Positions 46,600 through 58,959 are shown, counted from the first letter of the stretch. The stretch is 64,000 bases of DNA from Gnetum montanum (GCA_015680685.1 MNCI01019003.1:475053-539052); one strand, 5' to 3'. Translations and numbers: made by a program. Notes: generated from the letters alone by a model not told the origin.

Positions 46600-48450
46600 T
46601 GTCAATCACTAGTGGGCTTGTTCTATCATTCCCTATAGGTCATCTTGCAAGGCATGACATTTTTCTGTACTGTGACTAGCCATTTGATGGTAATGGTAGT
46701 ATTGGTCCAGTTTAAAGTATTATGGGACCGAGGGCTCATTTGGTACTGCTAGTGTGGGGTTTCTTAGTAATTCACAATAGCTGTCATGTTTTTGGCGGGT
46801 AATCTCTGACACGTGCTTGTGTTGGATTTTTTTGTCTTTCAGGAGTTGCTCCAATAGTTGAGAGGGTTGCATTAGTAATGGTGTATACTTTGAGTAGTTC
46901 TTGCACTGAAAGTTGGGCCTTGGGGTGGCCCTTACCAATGTAGGTGAGTTGGAGCCAAAGTTGGTAGCTTTGTTAGCTGGGGCTTTGGGTTGTTTAGCTA
47001 TTGGGCCCTAGTTGGTTATTTTTGTGTTTGCGGCCACCATTGCCACTATTGTGTTTTGCTTGCGAGTGTGTTGGTTTTTGTAGGCCACATTAGTTGGATC
47101 ATTTCTTGATTACGTTGCCTCCTCTATGCTTTTGACTTGTGTGAATGCTTGGCTCAAGGTACAAGCTTTCAAATAATAAATTTTTGATTTAATAAAGTCA
47201 TTCATAGCTGCCTTAAGGATGGTAAGTAGATATGTTTCAGGGATGGGCTCGTGAAGTTCATTCAAGGCTACACTCCACCTTTGGATAAATTTTTGTGTTG
47301 GCTCTAATGGTACTTGTTTAATCTGAATCAAGCTATCCAACATGGCTTCAAGCTTTAGATTGTATTTAAAATGGGTGACAAACTGGTGTAACAATTTCTC
47401 CAAAGGGGATATGGAGTTACGGGGTAAAGCTCGGTACCAGTCTAAGGATTTTTCCATTAACGACATAGTAATACATAGAATTGCATGAGGCCAGGCTTGA
47501 AGCAATAGACATTCTACTCAAAATGTTACTAGGTGGGCATTTGGGTCTCCCTCTCCATTGTATTTTGTTAGCTGGGGTAATGAGACTCCCTTCGACAAGG
47601 TTAACGGTGGAACTGAGGGGTCGATTAGATCATCTTGATAGAAGTCCAGTACTTTGACTTCCTTAGTGTTTGTAGTTTTAAGGCACTGTACCTCTTCAGT
47701 TAATAGGTGCATCATTTTATTTGTATCTGCCCACTCTTGGGTGGTAGGCAGACCAACGGGTTGAGTGAATTGCAGTTGATAATAATTCAATTGTTGCATT
47801 GTTTGCGGCAAGGGATACTATTGGATTTTCAGTTGTGATGGGGCAACATTCAGAGATGGGATTAGAGGATGTGGTACATTATAGAGAGTAGGTTGGTGTT
47901 GCTGGATAGTTGGTGAAACCCACTTCCTAGCCATAGGTTGTGAGGCGACACCCTAAACATGTTGCGCTAAAGTAGTCAAAGGTGCCCCATGGGTTTGTAC
48001 TTGTGGTATGTAATGGGTGGATGTGGAAGCTAGTATTTCTTGTCAAGAAGCTAGTCCTTGTGTGTATGTGGATGAAGAAGGAAGCATGGTTTCCTCCAAG
48101 AAAGATTGGAATAATGAATTTGTATAGGCGTGAGGACTGATGGTATGGTATGAATCCCCATGCTCAGATTGGGTGGCAAAGTCATCTTCCTCATTTCCAT
48201 TCTAAGGCTCTATCATAGGTGGTTGTAAGGCTTAACTCCTTTCCATGAGAAGCTAAAACATGAGTTGATGATGGTGTTCGAAAAGGGGCATTATGTCAAA
48301 TGCCGAGGAAGTGAACTCATGACCTCCCTTGTAGATGAGCTCATAGCATCTCTTTGCCTCTCTTTCCATGTGATCAATAGGTAAGTTGGCTTGAATTTTT
48401 ACACAAATAAAGTTATATTGTTCAATTGTGAGGATGTGGGAAGATTTCAT
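46600..48450 (-). pseudogene. gag: E5 gag, Tat-type
   Basis: Long open pieces follow each other: 48450-48253 (EQYNFICVKIQANLP), 47811-47518 (ends LPQLTKYNGEGDPNAHLVTF), 47505-47110 (SLMEKSLDWYRALPRNS and the rest of the core) and 46938-46720, then YYHYHQMASHSTEKC near 46690-46650, a Cys/His motif like that of E2. A few stops and shifts separate the pieces. Role: nucleocapsid precursor that could package E5 RNA. Confidence 0.85.
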
Positions 48451-48817
48451 AGTAGCGTGAGCAAGCTGTCAATGTGAGTGACTTGGCTTCTCAGCATGAG
48501 TAAACTTGCAGCATGCAGCATGTGCAGCGTGTGCAGCTTACAGTGTGTGCAGCGTGTAGTGTGTGCAACTTGTAGTGTGTGCAGCATGCAGCATGTGCAA
48601 CTTGTGTGATAGCGTGAACAAGCTTAGCATGAGTGGTAGGTTTAGCATGAGCAAGCTTAGCATGAGTGATTGGCAGCGTGAGTAGGTGACACAGCGTGAG
48701 CAAGCTGAGTTCGACCTTAGTTTTGGCACTTGGTTTGTGCAGTGTTTAACAGATAGCATGATAAACATTTTGATTAAATGGTAAACAAGTTAGGCCCTTC
48801 TTCTAGCACAAATTTAC
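48451..48817 (-). other. E5 leader with GCAGCGTG repeats and primer site
   Basis: 48500-48700 is a cluster of short repeats (GCAGCATG, GCAGCGTG, TAGCATGAG), the same motif that fills the LTR U3. Frames through it give artificial His/Ala/Thr repeats. The minus strand at 48810-48790 reads TGTGCTAGAAGAAGGGCCTAA, the E2-type primer site. Confidence 0.6.
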
Positions 48818-50465
48818 TGTACTAACCTAAATTGTCGATGTAAGGCTAAAGGGAAAACCTAAATTTACTGTACTGAAAGATCATTGGGTAGGCATAGCTG
48901 ACCCTACCTTCGTCGAGGGCAAGCTGGAAAAGTAAATGAAGGAAGAGTGCCTTGGATGGTGTACATGGAAATCAACTAAGGACTTCCCTGAGTGTAAACT
49001 AAGGCTTGCGCTGGGGTTATCGTAACTGATGTTTTAAAATGTAAACAGCAAGAATAAAATGTAAACAGAGATGCATGTAGAACTAGTATTGTAAATGATA
49101 TGTAAACTAAATGTAAAATAGAGTAAATAGAAAATAATGGCTAGCGAAGTGAACTATATTTTATTGCTTAGAAAATATGTGCACCGGTCAAAGCATAACT
49201 ACACATGTGGATGGTAGGTCAAGCACCAAGCCTCGAGGTGATGTGATGTGATGTGTTTCAGAAGTGCTTGGATGCTAGGAGTCAAAGTGTGCTGAGCACC
49301 CAAGGATTGTTGGTCTGAGTTTCCTAAGTTATCCAACTCCAAAATTTCCAACCTCGTTTATGTGAATTGATAGGGTATTTATAGGATTTGGCTAGGCTCG
49401 GGCATGGAATTCATGAATGAAATCAATGGCTGGGAGATGAGAGAAACATGGATCTTGTGACATGTGTTCAATGGACAGCTATGTGTGAGTTGGATGTGTG
49501 TGAGTAAGCTACGTTCTTGACTAGGTTCATTGTATCTTACAACGTGTGGCTTACTCAAGCCCATGGAAGCATATACAATTTGGACCGTGAGGGCTTGACA
49601 AGCCCACAAATGAAGATTTACAATGAAATGATAATGTACAACAAGAGAAATTGGTTCTGGTTCCATTGAAACTTCTGGATCTATGAATTGACTACTGTAG
49701 GGTGTCGATTTGAGTGGTTTTGTGGTTGTTTGGAGTGTTTTTTCTTGACAAGAACTTCCAAAGTTGATTTTGTCTCAGTGTGACTTGAGCATGCGCACAC
49801 TACACTCATGCCACAGTTACGCTGCAGCGTGACCTCAATGTAAGTGAGCAAAGACTTGCAAATTTTAAATTTTAAAGCTAATTCCTATGTGAAACAACTG
49901 TCTGGATGTGGTTGATCTTGAGAGTCATAAAATGAGGTTGAAAATAACATGTTTTGAGCTATTTATGATAGGTCACGCTGGACTCACCCTACGGCATGAC
50001 CTGCAATGTGACTTGCAAAACTTACAATTTTGAGCTTGAAATCTAGAATTCTGGAGGCTGGGACCCATAGTTATCAATAGTGAACCCTGAGGATGACTTG
50101 CACCCTTGAAATCAAGTCATTTTGGCTCAATTTTTAGGCTCTAAAAGTTGGTCACGCTAGACTCACGCTGCAGCGTGAGTGATAAAAACTTGTGCCTTTT
50201 GACGCTAAAATTTGAATCCCTGAATGTTGAAGCTTGGAGTTGACATCAGTGACCTTTGAGGATGGCTGGCACCTTCAAATTCGACCATCTTTGACTTGAT
50301 TTTAAAGCTTTCAAAGTTACTCATGCTGAAATTAAGGGTAGGCTAGATGGCGTGAGCAAGCTAGGCATGAGTTCCATGCCTTAGTCAAATTTTACCTCCC
50401 AAAACTTAGAAAGGGCTTGAGTCATTTTCATTTCAAAGTGATAGGCCAAAATTAGTAGTGTTTCA
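48818..50465 (-). repeat. E5 5' LTR
   Basis: Pairs with 41500-42942; TATA box near 49388-49377 on the minus strand. About 200 bp longer than the 3' LTR, mainly extra GCAGCGTGA-rich U3 sequence (49900-50200). Followed by the CAAAG duplication (50466-50470). Confidence 0.9.
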
Positions 50466-50470
50466 CAAAG

Positions 50471-51600
50471 TATGAATACCTGAGAGTAGATCAGTCTACC
50501 ATTGAGCCTAAGTAGGCCTCACAGTGATGTAGAATAGTATATCACCACTAATTATCTAGATCTTAAGCTTGAGAGTTTTGTCGAATGTGTAGCCTTGATA
50601 GAGAAACCTCTAGAATGGATTGAAAATATAGTCAAAACCCTTTATATAGATGTGGGAAACATAACTGAAGACTCTCTAGTTGAGGTTCCTATCATGACAC
50701 ACAATGGTAAGGAGAAAGCCCTTAAGCTAAGTTCCTCATTAGAACCTCGATAGGCTCAAGACATCACCAAGGTCCTACAAGAGAACATTAAGGCATTTGT
50801 CTAGTCATATGAAGATATGATAGGCCTAGACCCATGCTTAGTCTAGCACGACATCGTACTTGACCCTAGCATTAGACTGATTAAGTAGAAAGTATGCTAG
50901 ATTAGACTTGATTTGGCCTTGACAGTTTGTGATGAGATCACAAAACTCTACAAAGCTAGTTTCGTTAGGGCTATTGACTATGAAAAATGGGTATCCAACA
51001 TAGTGGTAGTCCATAAGAAAAATAGGAGTATCCATATTTGCATTAATTTCTAAGACCTAAATAAAGCTACTATAAAGGATGACTTCCCTTTGCCTAGTAT
51101 TGATCAATTTATTAATACTATAGCTAAACATGCCTTGTTGTCCTTTATGGATGGATTCTTGGGATATAATCAAATTAGGATAAACTCAAAGCACAAACTT
51201 AGCACAAAGTTCATGACTCCTTGGGGTATCTTTTGCTATACAATGATGTCCTTTGGGCTCAAAAGCATGGGAGCAACCTATCAATGAGCCATGACCTATA
51301 TATTCAACAATTACATGTTAGGTTTACTTAACAACTATGTAGATGATATAGTTAAGTATAAATGGCCAATGACCATGATAATGACCTAGACCTTGTGCTT
51401 AAATGATGCCTCAAGTATGAGCTTAGGCTCAATCCTAAGAAATGTGTTACGGTGTCAATATCGGTAAGATGCTTGGCTTTGTAGTGTTTGAAGCAAGGAT
51501 ACATGTCGATCCTAATATGGTTAAGGCCATATCCAAGTTAGTAATGCATACCAACCTTAAGGAGCTTTAGGGATTATAAGATAGATTGTAGTTTATTCAT
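50471..51600 (+). pseudogene. E2 reverse transcriptase, broken
   Basis: Begins right after E5 with YEYLRVDQSTIEPK. Motifs are IEKPLEWIENI, KWVSNIVVVHKKN, ALLSFMDGFLGYNQI, CYTMMSFGLKSMGATYQ and the catalytic YVDD (51336-51347). The long frame from about 50580 carries several TAG stops and shifts later. The catalytic aspartates are still present in the YVDD box. Typical Ty3/gypsy RT. Confidence 0.9.
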
Positions 51601-52100
51601 AGCTTTATCACTAGGCTTATGGATAAATTATAGCCCACAAAACACTTTCTTAAGAAAGGGATTCACTATGAGTGGACAGCTCAATTCCAAGAGGCCTTTG
51701 AAAACCTTAAGCAAGAGTTGGCAATACTACTGATAGTCTATTCTTTAGAAGAGGGTAAGCCATTCTACATTTACCTTACCATCTCTAACACATCCATTTC
51801 CTTTCTACTCTATCATAAACATGATGGTGGAGCAATGATGCTTGTATACTATCTTAGCCATGCATTAATTACCCATGAGACTTGATACACTAAAGTGGAG
51901 AAGTATTGTCTAGAATGAGTCTTCTTATTGAAGAAGTGGAGAACCTATCTTTTCCAAATCCAAGTTAATATCATTTGTAAAGAAAATGTGCTTAGAGCAA
52001 TAATGACCAACATTTACAAAAATAGCTAAATAGCTTGATGAAAATCCATAACTACAAATTTTGATCTTCAATACATTTCTCAATCCTCAATGAAAGGTCA
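51601..52100 (+). pseudogene. E2 first RNase H, broken
   Basis: YEWTAQFQEAFENLKQ (connection), then GKPFYIYLTISNTSI, MLVYYLSHALI, YTKVEKYCLE and LLKKWRTYLF. This is the usual gypsy RNase H order. The expected first catalytic Asp (in the FYIYLT box) is replaced. It has stops and shifts. Confidence 0.75.
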
Positions 52101-52129
52101 AGCTATAGTCGTATAACTTACAATTTCAC

Positions 52130-52640
52130 CTATTGATGACCAAGCAACCATAGATCTTGAGTTCCTTGATGAGCACATTAACATCATTAGCCAAGTGCTT
52201 GAGGGTTATAAGGTTGTCAGTTACTTTCATAGAGCTTCAACTACCTATGGGGCTAGTGCTGCTACCATCATAACATTTCCATCTAGTGAAATCCAATCCT
52301 TCACCTATTTTTTTGAGTTCCCATGTATAGAAAACATAGCATAGTAAAAGGGCTTGATTAGAGGGATTATGGCAGCTCATGACCTAAGAATCAAATAATT
52401 AATGATCAAAGGTGATTCATAACTTGTGGTCAACTTAGTAATTGAGGTTTATGCATGTAAGGCCACACACTTACAACCCTATTGTGATCTAGGGAGGCAA
52501 TTTTTACAATAATTTGTAGATGTTGATATCCAACACATACCCCAAAGCAAGAATACCATAGCTGAAGCAATCACAATGGTAGCCCTCAAGGTTATACCAA
52601 ATGTGTTTAGTAAGTTGTCCACCTTGATTGTGGATTGTGC
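52130..52640 (+). pseudogene. E2 second, archaeal-type RNase H, broken
   Basis: FPCIENIA, then KGLIRGIMAAHDLRIK, MIKGDS-LVVNLV (about 52400-52440), CDLGRQFL and DVDIQHIPQSKNTIAEAI. This is the extra RNase H known from the Tat lineage (aRNH) and is the clearest lineage marker in E2. It carries TAG and TAA stops. Confidence 0.8.
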
Positions 52641-52879
52641 TAATCCCATCACATAGAACACTAGGGATACCTTTGTGACCATCTTTCATGCTACTCCTAC
52701 TAGGGAGTAGTATGATAATATTAAATTTTATCTTATGCATGGTGAATCCTCACAAGGCCTAACTACTTCTTAGAAGGACATTCTATGAAAGTGATCGAAG
52801 TAGTATATCATCATAGGTGATAACACATTATGTCGACAATCCTATGATGACATACTCTTTAAGTGATTAGGTAAAATCA

Positions 52880-53962
52880 AAGCCAAAATAGCCATAGAGT
52901 AGGTTCATGAGGGTGTTTGTGGAGGACATATAGGACCTAAAGCTATGCTTGCTAAGATTAGGTGGTTAGGCTACTATTGGCCCCATATGAAAAGTGACTA
53001 CATGTAGAAGGTTAAGCGATGTGACATGTGCCAATGACATAGTAACCTCATACATGTACCATCCATTAAGTTGCATACCACTCAAGTAACATGGTCAATT
53101 CCATGATGGGGGTTGAATATCATTGAACCTCGAATGCCTAATTCTTTGGCAGGGCATAGCTTCATCATCATCACAATGGAATACTTTACAAAGTGGATTG
53201 AGGCTATTCCCCTAAGATTGTGTCTAATAAAGTCTACAAATTCATTCTAGATAAGATTGTCTCCCATTTTGGCATACCCATGATCATAGTTACGAACAAT
53301 GGACCATAATTTAGTAGCAAAAAAACAAAATATTTCTATCATGACCTAAGAATTAAGAATTTTCTTTCATCACCTTATTACCCTTAAGCCAATGGACAAG
53401 CAGAAGCAAGCAACAAGGCCATCATCAACTTGTTTAAGAAGATGCTCAATAATAGAAAGCACATACGACATGAGCAGCTTGTGCATGTAGTATGGGCATA
53501 CAGAACAACCTATCACACTATAATTAATGTGACCTCTTATGGCTTGGTTTATGGTTCTAAAGCTATTTTACCTCTTCAATTGTAGGGCCTTCACTCCAAG
53601 TAGCCTTGAACTTCATCAACGATGAGCAGAATAAGGAATTGTAAATAGTAGCCTTGAACTCGATGGAGGAGCAATGTATGCAAGTTGTTGCTCACATCAA
53701 ACATAATAAAGAGAGGTAGAAGTGGCAACATCACCATAACTAGACTAGGTATATGATCAAGGAAGGTGAGCTAGTCCTCAAAGTCGTCCACAAGCATGCA
53801 AACAAATTTCCAACACATTGGGAAGAACCCTTCCTTGTCACTAGAGCCTACGAGAACAATGTGCTTAGGATAGCTGATATGAATGGGAATGAGCTATCTA
53901 ATTTAGTTAATAATTCCTATCTAAATGCATACTACATGTATTTGATAATTATAAATAAGTGA
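52880..53962 (+). pseudogene. E2 integrase, broken
   Basis: The zinc-binding part is HEGVCGGHIGPKAML followed by KRCDMCQ (about 52905-53037), a complete H-H-C-C. In the core, MEYFTKWIEAIPL has Glu where the first catalytic Asp is expected, TNNGP has Asn for the second Asp, while NGQAEASNK keeps the Glu. The C-terminal part (53743-53962, open) reads FPTHWEEPFLVTRAYENN and ADMNGNEL, as in Tat integrases. With two of three catalytic residues lost and many stops it is inactive. Confidence 0.85.
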
Positions 53963-54080
53963 GGTTACTTTCAATGGCCTACCAGGGCCTAAAACTGGTG
54001 ATACAACCTACAGTGGTGTTCTATATTCTTTGTCGATGCCTCTTGGATCAATCCTCTAGATACCAACATAGAGGGTCCAT

Positions 54081-55645
54081 TGAAACACCACAAAAATTTT
54101 CATGTTATGGATTATTTTCATCATGTAGCCTTAACCCCATGAAATTCAAGACAAAAATTTATTGTAAATGTGAAGATTATAACCCATAAGATGCAATTTC
54201 ACATATTTCATACTTTTGAGGGTTGAAAAATGCCTCATTAGTGGACAAAGCCTCATTCCCAAAGTGAAAAACATTATCTATTATCTATATTTTGGCTTGG
54301 GGATGTCAAAAATTCCTTTTGGAAAGCTAAAAATGGCAATTTTATGGGTTTTATGGGTAGTATACACTTTTCAACGCTAGAAACATTTGTAGGAGGTAAA
54401 TCTCACCTACCCCTAGTGTGGAGGGATGGAAATTTTTTCCTCAATGTGGAAACCTTCCCTCCAATGTGGAGACTACATGCACAATGTGGAAACCTTTCCC
54501 CCTTACCATGGAAGTTTCTCCCAACATGGAGGCTCCACCCCCAGCATGGAAATTGCATGGTCCCAACGTAGAAGCCACAAAAGCTAAATTTCATCACACC
54601 ATGCACTCCAACATTGATCAACCATTGTAGCAAGCATGATAGAAGGCTAAGCATGGAAGATTCATCTCTAGCATTGAAGGTGTGCCTCCATTACTATTTA
54701 TAGTATACAAAATGACCATGGGGGTTTAGCATTTACTATATATGGTAAGCCCCCAAATTTGGGCACCCATCTTGCCTATACAAGATAAAAATTTCTGATA
54801 ATTTGAAAACCAATTTGTAGTAATTTTGTAGCCAAATTACAGCACTATTCATGGACTAATACATATAAAAAATAGCCTCAAACACCATTTACAGGTTCAA
54901 CACTTTTGCAATTCCATAACCCTGACATTAGTTCAAATTTTTTGACACTTGAATACATTGAACATACATACATTTTCCAAGCAATAGTTCTACACTCTGG
55001 CACATCCAAGAGGACTTGCAAACCTTTACATAAATGCTACTCCTTGGGTATTATCAGTGTTAAACCCTTGTGACCTTATTACCCTACAACCCCCCTTGGG
55101 AATTGTGAGTTTCAGGCTCCACGCTACACTCCTAGGATCTCCAACCCCCAGTGTAGAGCACTTGGGTAGCTTGGATTCTTCACACTTCTCAACTTCCAGT
55201 AGTGACCAATGTTGCAAATTTGGAGTAGCAACAAAGGAGGTTCAATAACATTTGGAGTGGTAGGACATTCGAATCTTGGAGTTGAACACATCAACTTCAA
55301 CAGATCCTAAATCCCTACTCAAGTGAACACCCCTATTTCCTTCTTCGTCACACTTTGTACATAATCTCTTAATGCTCATTTATTTTATTCTTTGTAAAAT
55401 AAAGTTTATAGTTTTGGTTTGTGTTCAAATTAAATTTGTCATTTATTTTTAGTGTATTTATATTACTTCGATCTACATTCATATTATTTATCTCATTCTA
55501 CCTTGATCAAAGTCCTTGGTTAATCTACTGAACCAGCTAGGGCACCTCGAATCCTATTTTTTATTGGAGTTCCTAGGGATTCAGATTTGAGGCTACTGCA
55601 CCAAGACTTTCAATTTTCTAGTGATCAAATTTTCTAGTTGTAACA
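54081..55645 (+). repeat. E2 3' LTR
   Basis: Pairs with 25504-27203, TATA box near 54864 (TATAAAAAA). Retains the 150 bp missing from the 5' copy at the N and has one copy of the U3 block. Ends TTGTAACA, followed by AGCAT (55646-55650). Confidence 0.9.
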
Positions 55646-55650
55646 AGCAT

Positions 55651-56333
55651 GAGTCTCTACAATCATACAATGATTTTACTTAATGAAAGATACAACTAAA
55701 TGAGATCTCTTCCACAAACACAAGACTAAGATCCAAACTCAACACACACAAGGTTCACAATGACCAACACACATAGTTGATCATAAAGATGTGTACACAC
55801 TTATGCAATCTCACACATGTGCCTTCACGCCACTCTCAACATATCTCATAACATGAAACCACATATAATATTTATTAAATTCAAGATATGAACTATAGAG
55901 AAATCTTTTCCATGCTCAACTTAGAGATTCCCATTTTTTCCATCTTGTTTCACTATTTTGGGCTATCTTAAAACTTAGAACTTTTCCTAATCATACATGA
56001 TATCTATAGCTTTGACAAGATGTCTTACTATCATTTGTAGTCTTCAAAAAAGATGTCTCTTGGTTTTGGAAGACATGTCCTATTAAGGTGAAACATCTCC
56101 TTCTAGGCAAAGATATCTTCATTTGGAAGATATGACTCCCTAGAGACATCTTCTAGTAGGACAAGACATCTTCTCTACCTTTGGGATATCTTCTATGCAT
56201 TTCAGCTTTTAGCCAAGACATCTCTCTAACCTCTAAAACATCTCTCTAGCTTTTTAAAATCTACAAATAATCAACTATAGGAATGAAGAAGGATTCAAAA
56301 GAGATGTTCCTATATTAGCTCTACCACTCTTCA
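55651..56333 (-). repeat. Element A 3' LTR, upper piece
   Basis: Matches 60759-61381 along its length (for example CAACACA, GATGTCTC- and AGGACAAGACATCTTCTCTACCTTTGGGAT-type phrases). With 25330-25503 it makes a full LTR of about 850 bp cut by E2. A G-rich tract read on the minus strand (ACTGGGGGATCAC, about 56390-56376) lies just upstream and fits a polypurine tract. Confidence 0.85.
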
Positions 56334-56436
56334 AAAAGTAAACTCATGTGAATAAGGGAGTAGGGGTAGAAGTGATCCCCCAGTTAATAAGTTTAGTCTT
56401 ATTGATGCATAAAGCATCATTAGTAGTTTAATCCTT

Positions 56437-56769
56437 CTAATAGATCAAGTACTTATGCCTATTCAATTCACAAGTATTAAAATATTTTCTTCTCTTAAGT
56501 ATGATTGTCTTCCTCTGCATTGAAGGCTTTAACTTGTCAATAGCCCCCTTCAACTCATCCATGCTAGCCTGTATGGTTTCATCACCTATCAATCCATGGT
56601 AATGCACAAGTTCTACAATATTAAACATAAAAGACATACCCATATCATTTGGTAAGTCAATTTCAAAAGTGTTATCATTAATATTGGACTTTATATTGAA
56701 AGGATCCATCTTCTTATCCTTCAACTTTGAGAAACTAACACCTCTCAAACTCTTCTTCTTCAAGTGCAT
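56437..56769 (-). pseudogene. Element A integrase C-terminus, chromovirus-like
   Basis: 110 open codons: MHLKKKSLRGVSFSKLKDKK, then DPFNI, FEIDLPNDMGMSFMFNIVEL and a charged tail. This matches the end of gypsy integrases of the chromovirus group (VHLRKER..KLK..KIGPF...LP...GIS..FNV). The integrase core, RNase H and RT that should lie upstream (higher coordinates) are missing, replaced by 56795-58955. Confidence 0.8.
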
Positions 56770-56794
56770 CCAACAAGATTACCAAAATAAAATT

Positions 56795-57365
56795 ACAAAA
56801 ATTTCCATTTTATAACCAATTTTCATCATGTAGCCTTCACCCCATGAAACCCAAGGCAAGACTTTGGTGTAAATGTGAATATTGTAACCCACAGTGGGCA
56901 ATCTGACATATTTCACACTTTTGGGACTAAAAAATGCCTCATAAGTAGTCAAAGCCTCATTTCCCAAGTGAATAAAGTTACCTAGTGTCTATCTTTGGGC
57001 CTGGGAGGGCCAAATATGCCTTTTGGGATGCCAAAAATGGAAATTTGATGGGTTATATAAAGGGTATATACTTTTCTATGCTAGAAGAACCTATAAGGGG
57101 TAGATCTCATCTACCCCCAACATGGAGGGATGGGGGGTTTTTCCCTTAGCATAGAAACCTTTCCCCTTACTGTGGAAGTTTCCACCCAATGTGGAGGCTT
57201 CAACTCTAGTGTGAAAACTACATGCTCCCAATGTGGAATCCACATGACCAAGATTTCTACAATCCATTGACTTCAAAGTTAACCAACCACTTTAGCAAGG
57301 ATGCTGGAAGGCTCAGCATGGAAGATGTACCTCCAACGTAGAAGGTTTGCCGAATCTACCTAGTT
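56795..57365 (+). repeat. Truncated third copy of the E2-type LTR
   Basis: Matches the first ~600 bp of the E2 LTR (TTTCATCATGTAGCCTTCACCCCATGAAA, then GCCTCAT.AGT, CTACCCC, one U3 block with GGAGGGATGGGGGG). It stops in U3 before the TATA box. It is a separate, older insertion relic inside element A. Confidence 0.8.
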
Positions 57366-58111
57366 TTCAATCCTATCACTACAAAAGGTACGTTCTATGT
57401 CATGGTGGCCACATAGGTTTTTTACAGAAATGCAAAATTCTTTGATAGAAATAGAATTTTTTTTTTGAAATTCTCCTATCTTCTAAAAAGGTTTAACTAA
57501 TGAAATAATATTAAAATCACAAATTTATGAGGTTAAACCCTTCTAATGAACTCTGGTAGCTGAAGAAATCAAATAATATTAAAATAATCAATCTATCATA
57601 ATTACAAATTAGCCAAGTGTAACTACTTGAGAGAGACAAGGCACCTATATGTTATAAGATACACATCACATGATAATCCTTGATTCTATTGCGATCATAG
57701 ATGGTACCAAAAGGGAAGCATGCACTAGAAGCAAGACCATTCCAAACGAGGAACAAGCAACCTAGAGAGGGAAGGAGTTATAGCCTAAAAAACCCTAGGA
57801 ATCGGTATTAGAATCCCTGCAATGACACCTCATTTGGGTTATTTGATCTTCTCTCTCATCTTCAAATCTACCATAGGGGTTTGGATGTTAATTTTTTGCC
57901 ATGGTGTTCAATTTTGTTGTCATGAACATCAAATTTTATAAAAGATTGAAAATTTTGTACACTTGGGCACTTAGCATATGCTTGTTTGGTCTAAGTCAAC
58001 TTGTGTGTCAATTAGTTAGTTAATAATCCCATAACTTTCCAATATTTTGTAAACTAACTTGTTCCTCCTTCTGTTCACTCAAGGATGAGCTTCCATTTAG
58101 TCATGGAGGCA
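57366..58111 (+). other. Element E3 internal remnant
   Basis: No domain is visible. The last part (CTCAAGGATGAGCTTCCATTTAGTCATGGAGGCA) matches the end of the E1 interior (TTGAGGATGAG... GTGGAGGCA), so it is the 3' end of an Athila-like element with its polypurine tract. The left part (57366-57800) is not assigned. Confidence 0.5.
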
Positions 58112-58955
58112 TGATGAATCATTTCTAGCATAGGCCCCAATATCAAATTCTCGATATCAGAGCCCATGATGTATTATTGAATATCTAATATTACAAGATG
58201 TGTGCCTACCTATAAATACAACACTTGGGTGCATGATTCATCTAATTTTTTCATAGTTGTAGCAAATCTCTTAAAGTTTTTCCTTTTAAAAGTTAGAATA
58301 TTTTTTGAGTGCTAGTAGGAGAAGTCAAAGAAGTATATAGATCTTTATTCAAGCACTAATGTACCTAAGTACCTTAGTGTGAATGGCAATAAAGATGATC
58401 TTTTCTGATAAAACCTTGCAGCACTTGGAATATATTAATTTTTTCTTTTTGCATTTAATATTCATGCAATTTACTTTAATGAATTTTAACTAAGCAATCA
58501 ATATCGGGTACATAGCAAACATAAGCACAATCATTTTAAGCATATGTTTAATGCTTGGTAACACTAGTAGTGCTTAATGCTTGGTAACCCAGTGGTGTTA
58601 TAACATTTTCAAGATGTGTATGAAAAGTGGGAACATGTGCCTTTGTTAGGATCAAGTAAGTGTGTGTTAGTTACTAGATTAATTAGATTAATTACACATT
58701 AAATTTACTTTATTTCTAGCACTTAGGCGATTAAACCATAAAAGAAAAAATGATAAAAATTAGATGCCTTAGTTACACTTAACCATACATTTGCAATTCA
58801 CAAGTGGAATTGAGAAGAAAACTATTACATTGGTTAGATTCAACTCCTAGAAATTGGTGTACTTAGAAAGCTAAAGTTTATAGAATTCGATTGGATCGCT
58901 ACATGAATGCTAGTGATTCGTATGGATGGGCGTAGGGTATACTTTCTACTCATCA
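58112..58955 (+). repeat. E3 3' LTR, Athila-like
   Basis: Starts TGATGAATCATTTC, ends ACTCATCA, with TATAAATAC near 58212. It shares TGCTTGGTAACCCAGTGGT, AAGATGTGTATG and GTATGGATGGGCGTAGGGTA-type phrases with the E1 LTR. The palindrome region upstream of TATA is decayed (CGATATCAG, GAATATCTAATATT). The 5' LTR is not in this window; the element is truncated. Confidence 0.8.
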
Positions 58956-58959
58956 GCTA

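Larger units (their letters stand above)
41500..50465 (-). mobile_element. E5: complete Tat-like retrotransposon with gag and protease only
   Basis: The LTRs are 41500-42942 (3') and 48818-50465 (5'), starting TGAAACAC and ending GGTCAGTACA on the minus strand. CAAAG occurs at 41495-41499 and 50466-50470. The primer site is at 48790-48810 and a purine tract (AAAGAGGGACCA) lies next to the 3' LTR. gag is at 48450-46600 and protease at 45706-45060. There is no RT, RNase H or integrase, so it is non-autonomous. Shared primer site, gag layout and D-D-G protease make E2-like elements the likely helper. It interrupts E2 between protease and RT. Confidence 0.9.
25504..55645 (+). mobile_element. E2: giant Tat/Ogre-like Ty3/gypsy retrotransposon with nested insertion
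   Basis: The LTRs are 25504-27203 and 54081-55645, both starting TGAAACACCACAAAA. AGCAT occurs at 25499-25503 and 55646-55650. The order inside is primer site, gag, protease, a 10-kb segment, RT, RNase H, second (archaeal-type) RNase H and integrase. Known: the second RNase H marks the Tat lineage, and Ogre elements are up to about 25 kb and carry an intron between protease and RT. Without E5 (41500-50465) E2 is about 21 kb. All genes carry stops, so it is dead. An empty-site copy of the target is at 60740-60790. Confidence 0.9.

Noticed and set aside
48491-48768. His/Ala/Thr repeat proteins
   Set aside because: Translation of the short GCAGCGTG repeats in the E5 leader.
54403-54654. Frames in the E2 3' LTR on both strands
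   Set aside because: They fall in the repetitive U3 block and are not kept in the 5' LTR or in the LTR fragment at 56795.
25504-55645. Reading E2 as two unrelated elements (left half and right half)
   Set aside because: The shared AGCAT duplication, the matching LTR pair and the empty-site copy in the A LTR show that it is one element opened by E5.
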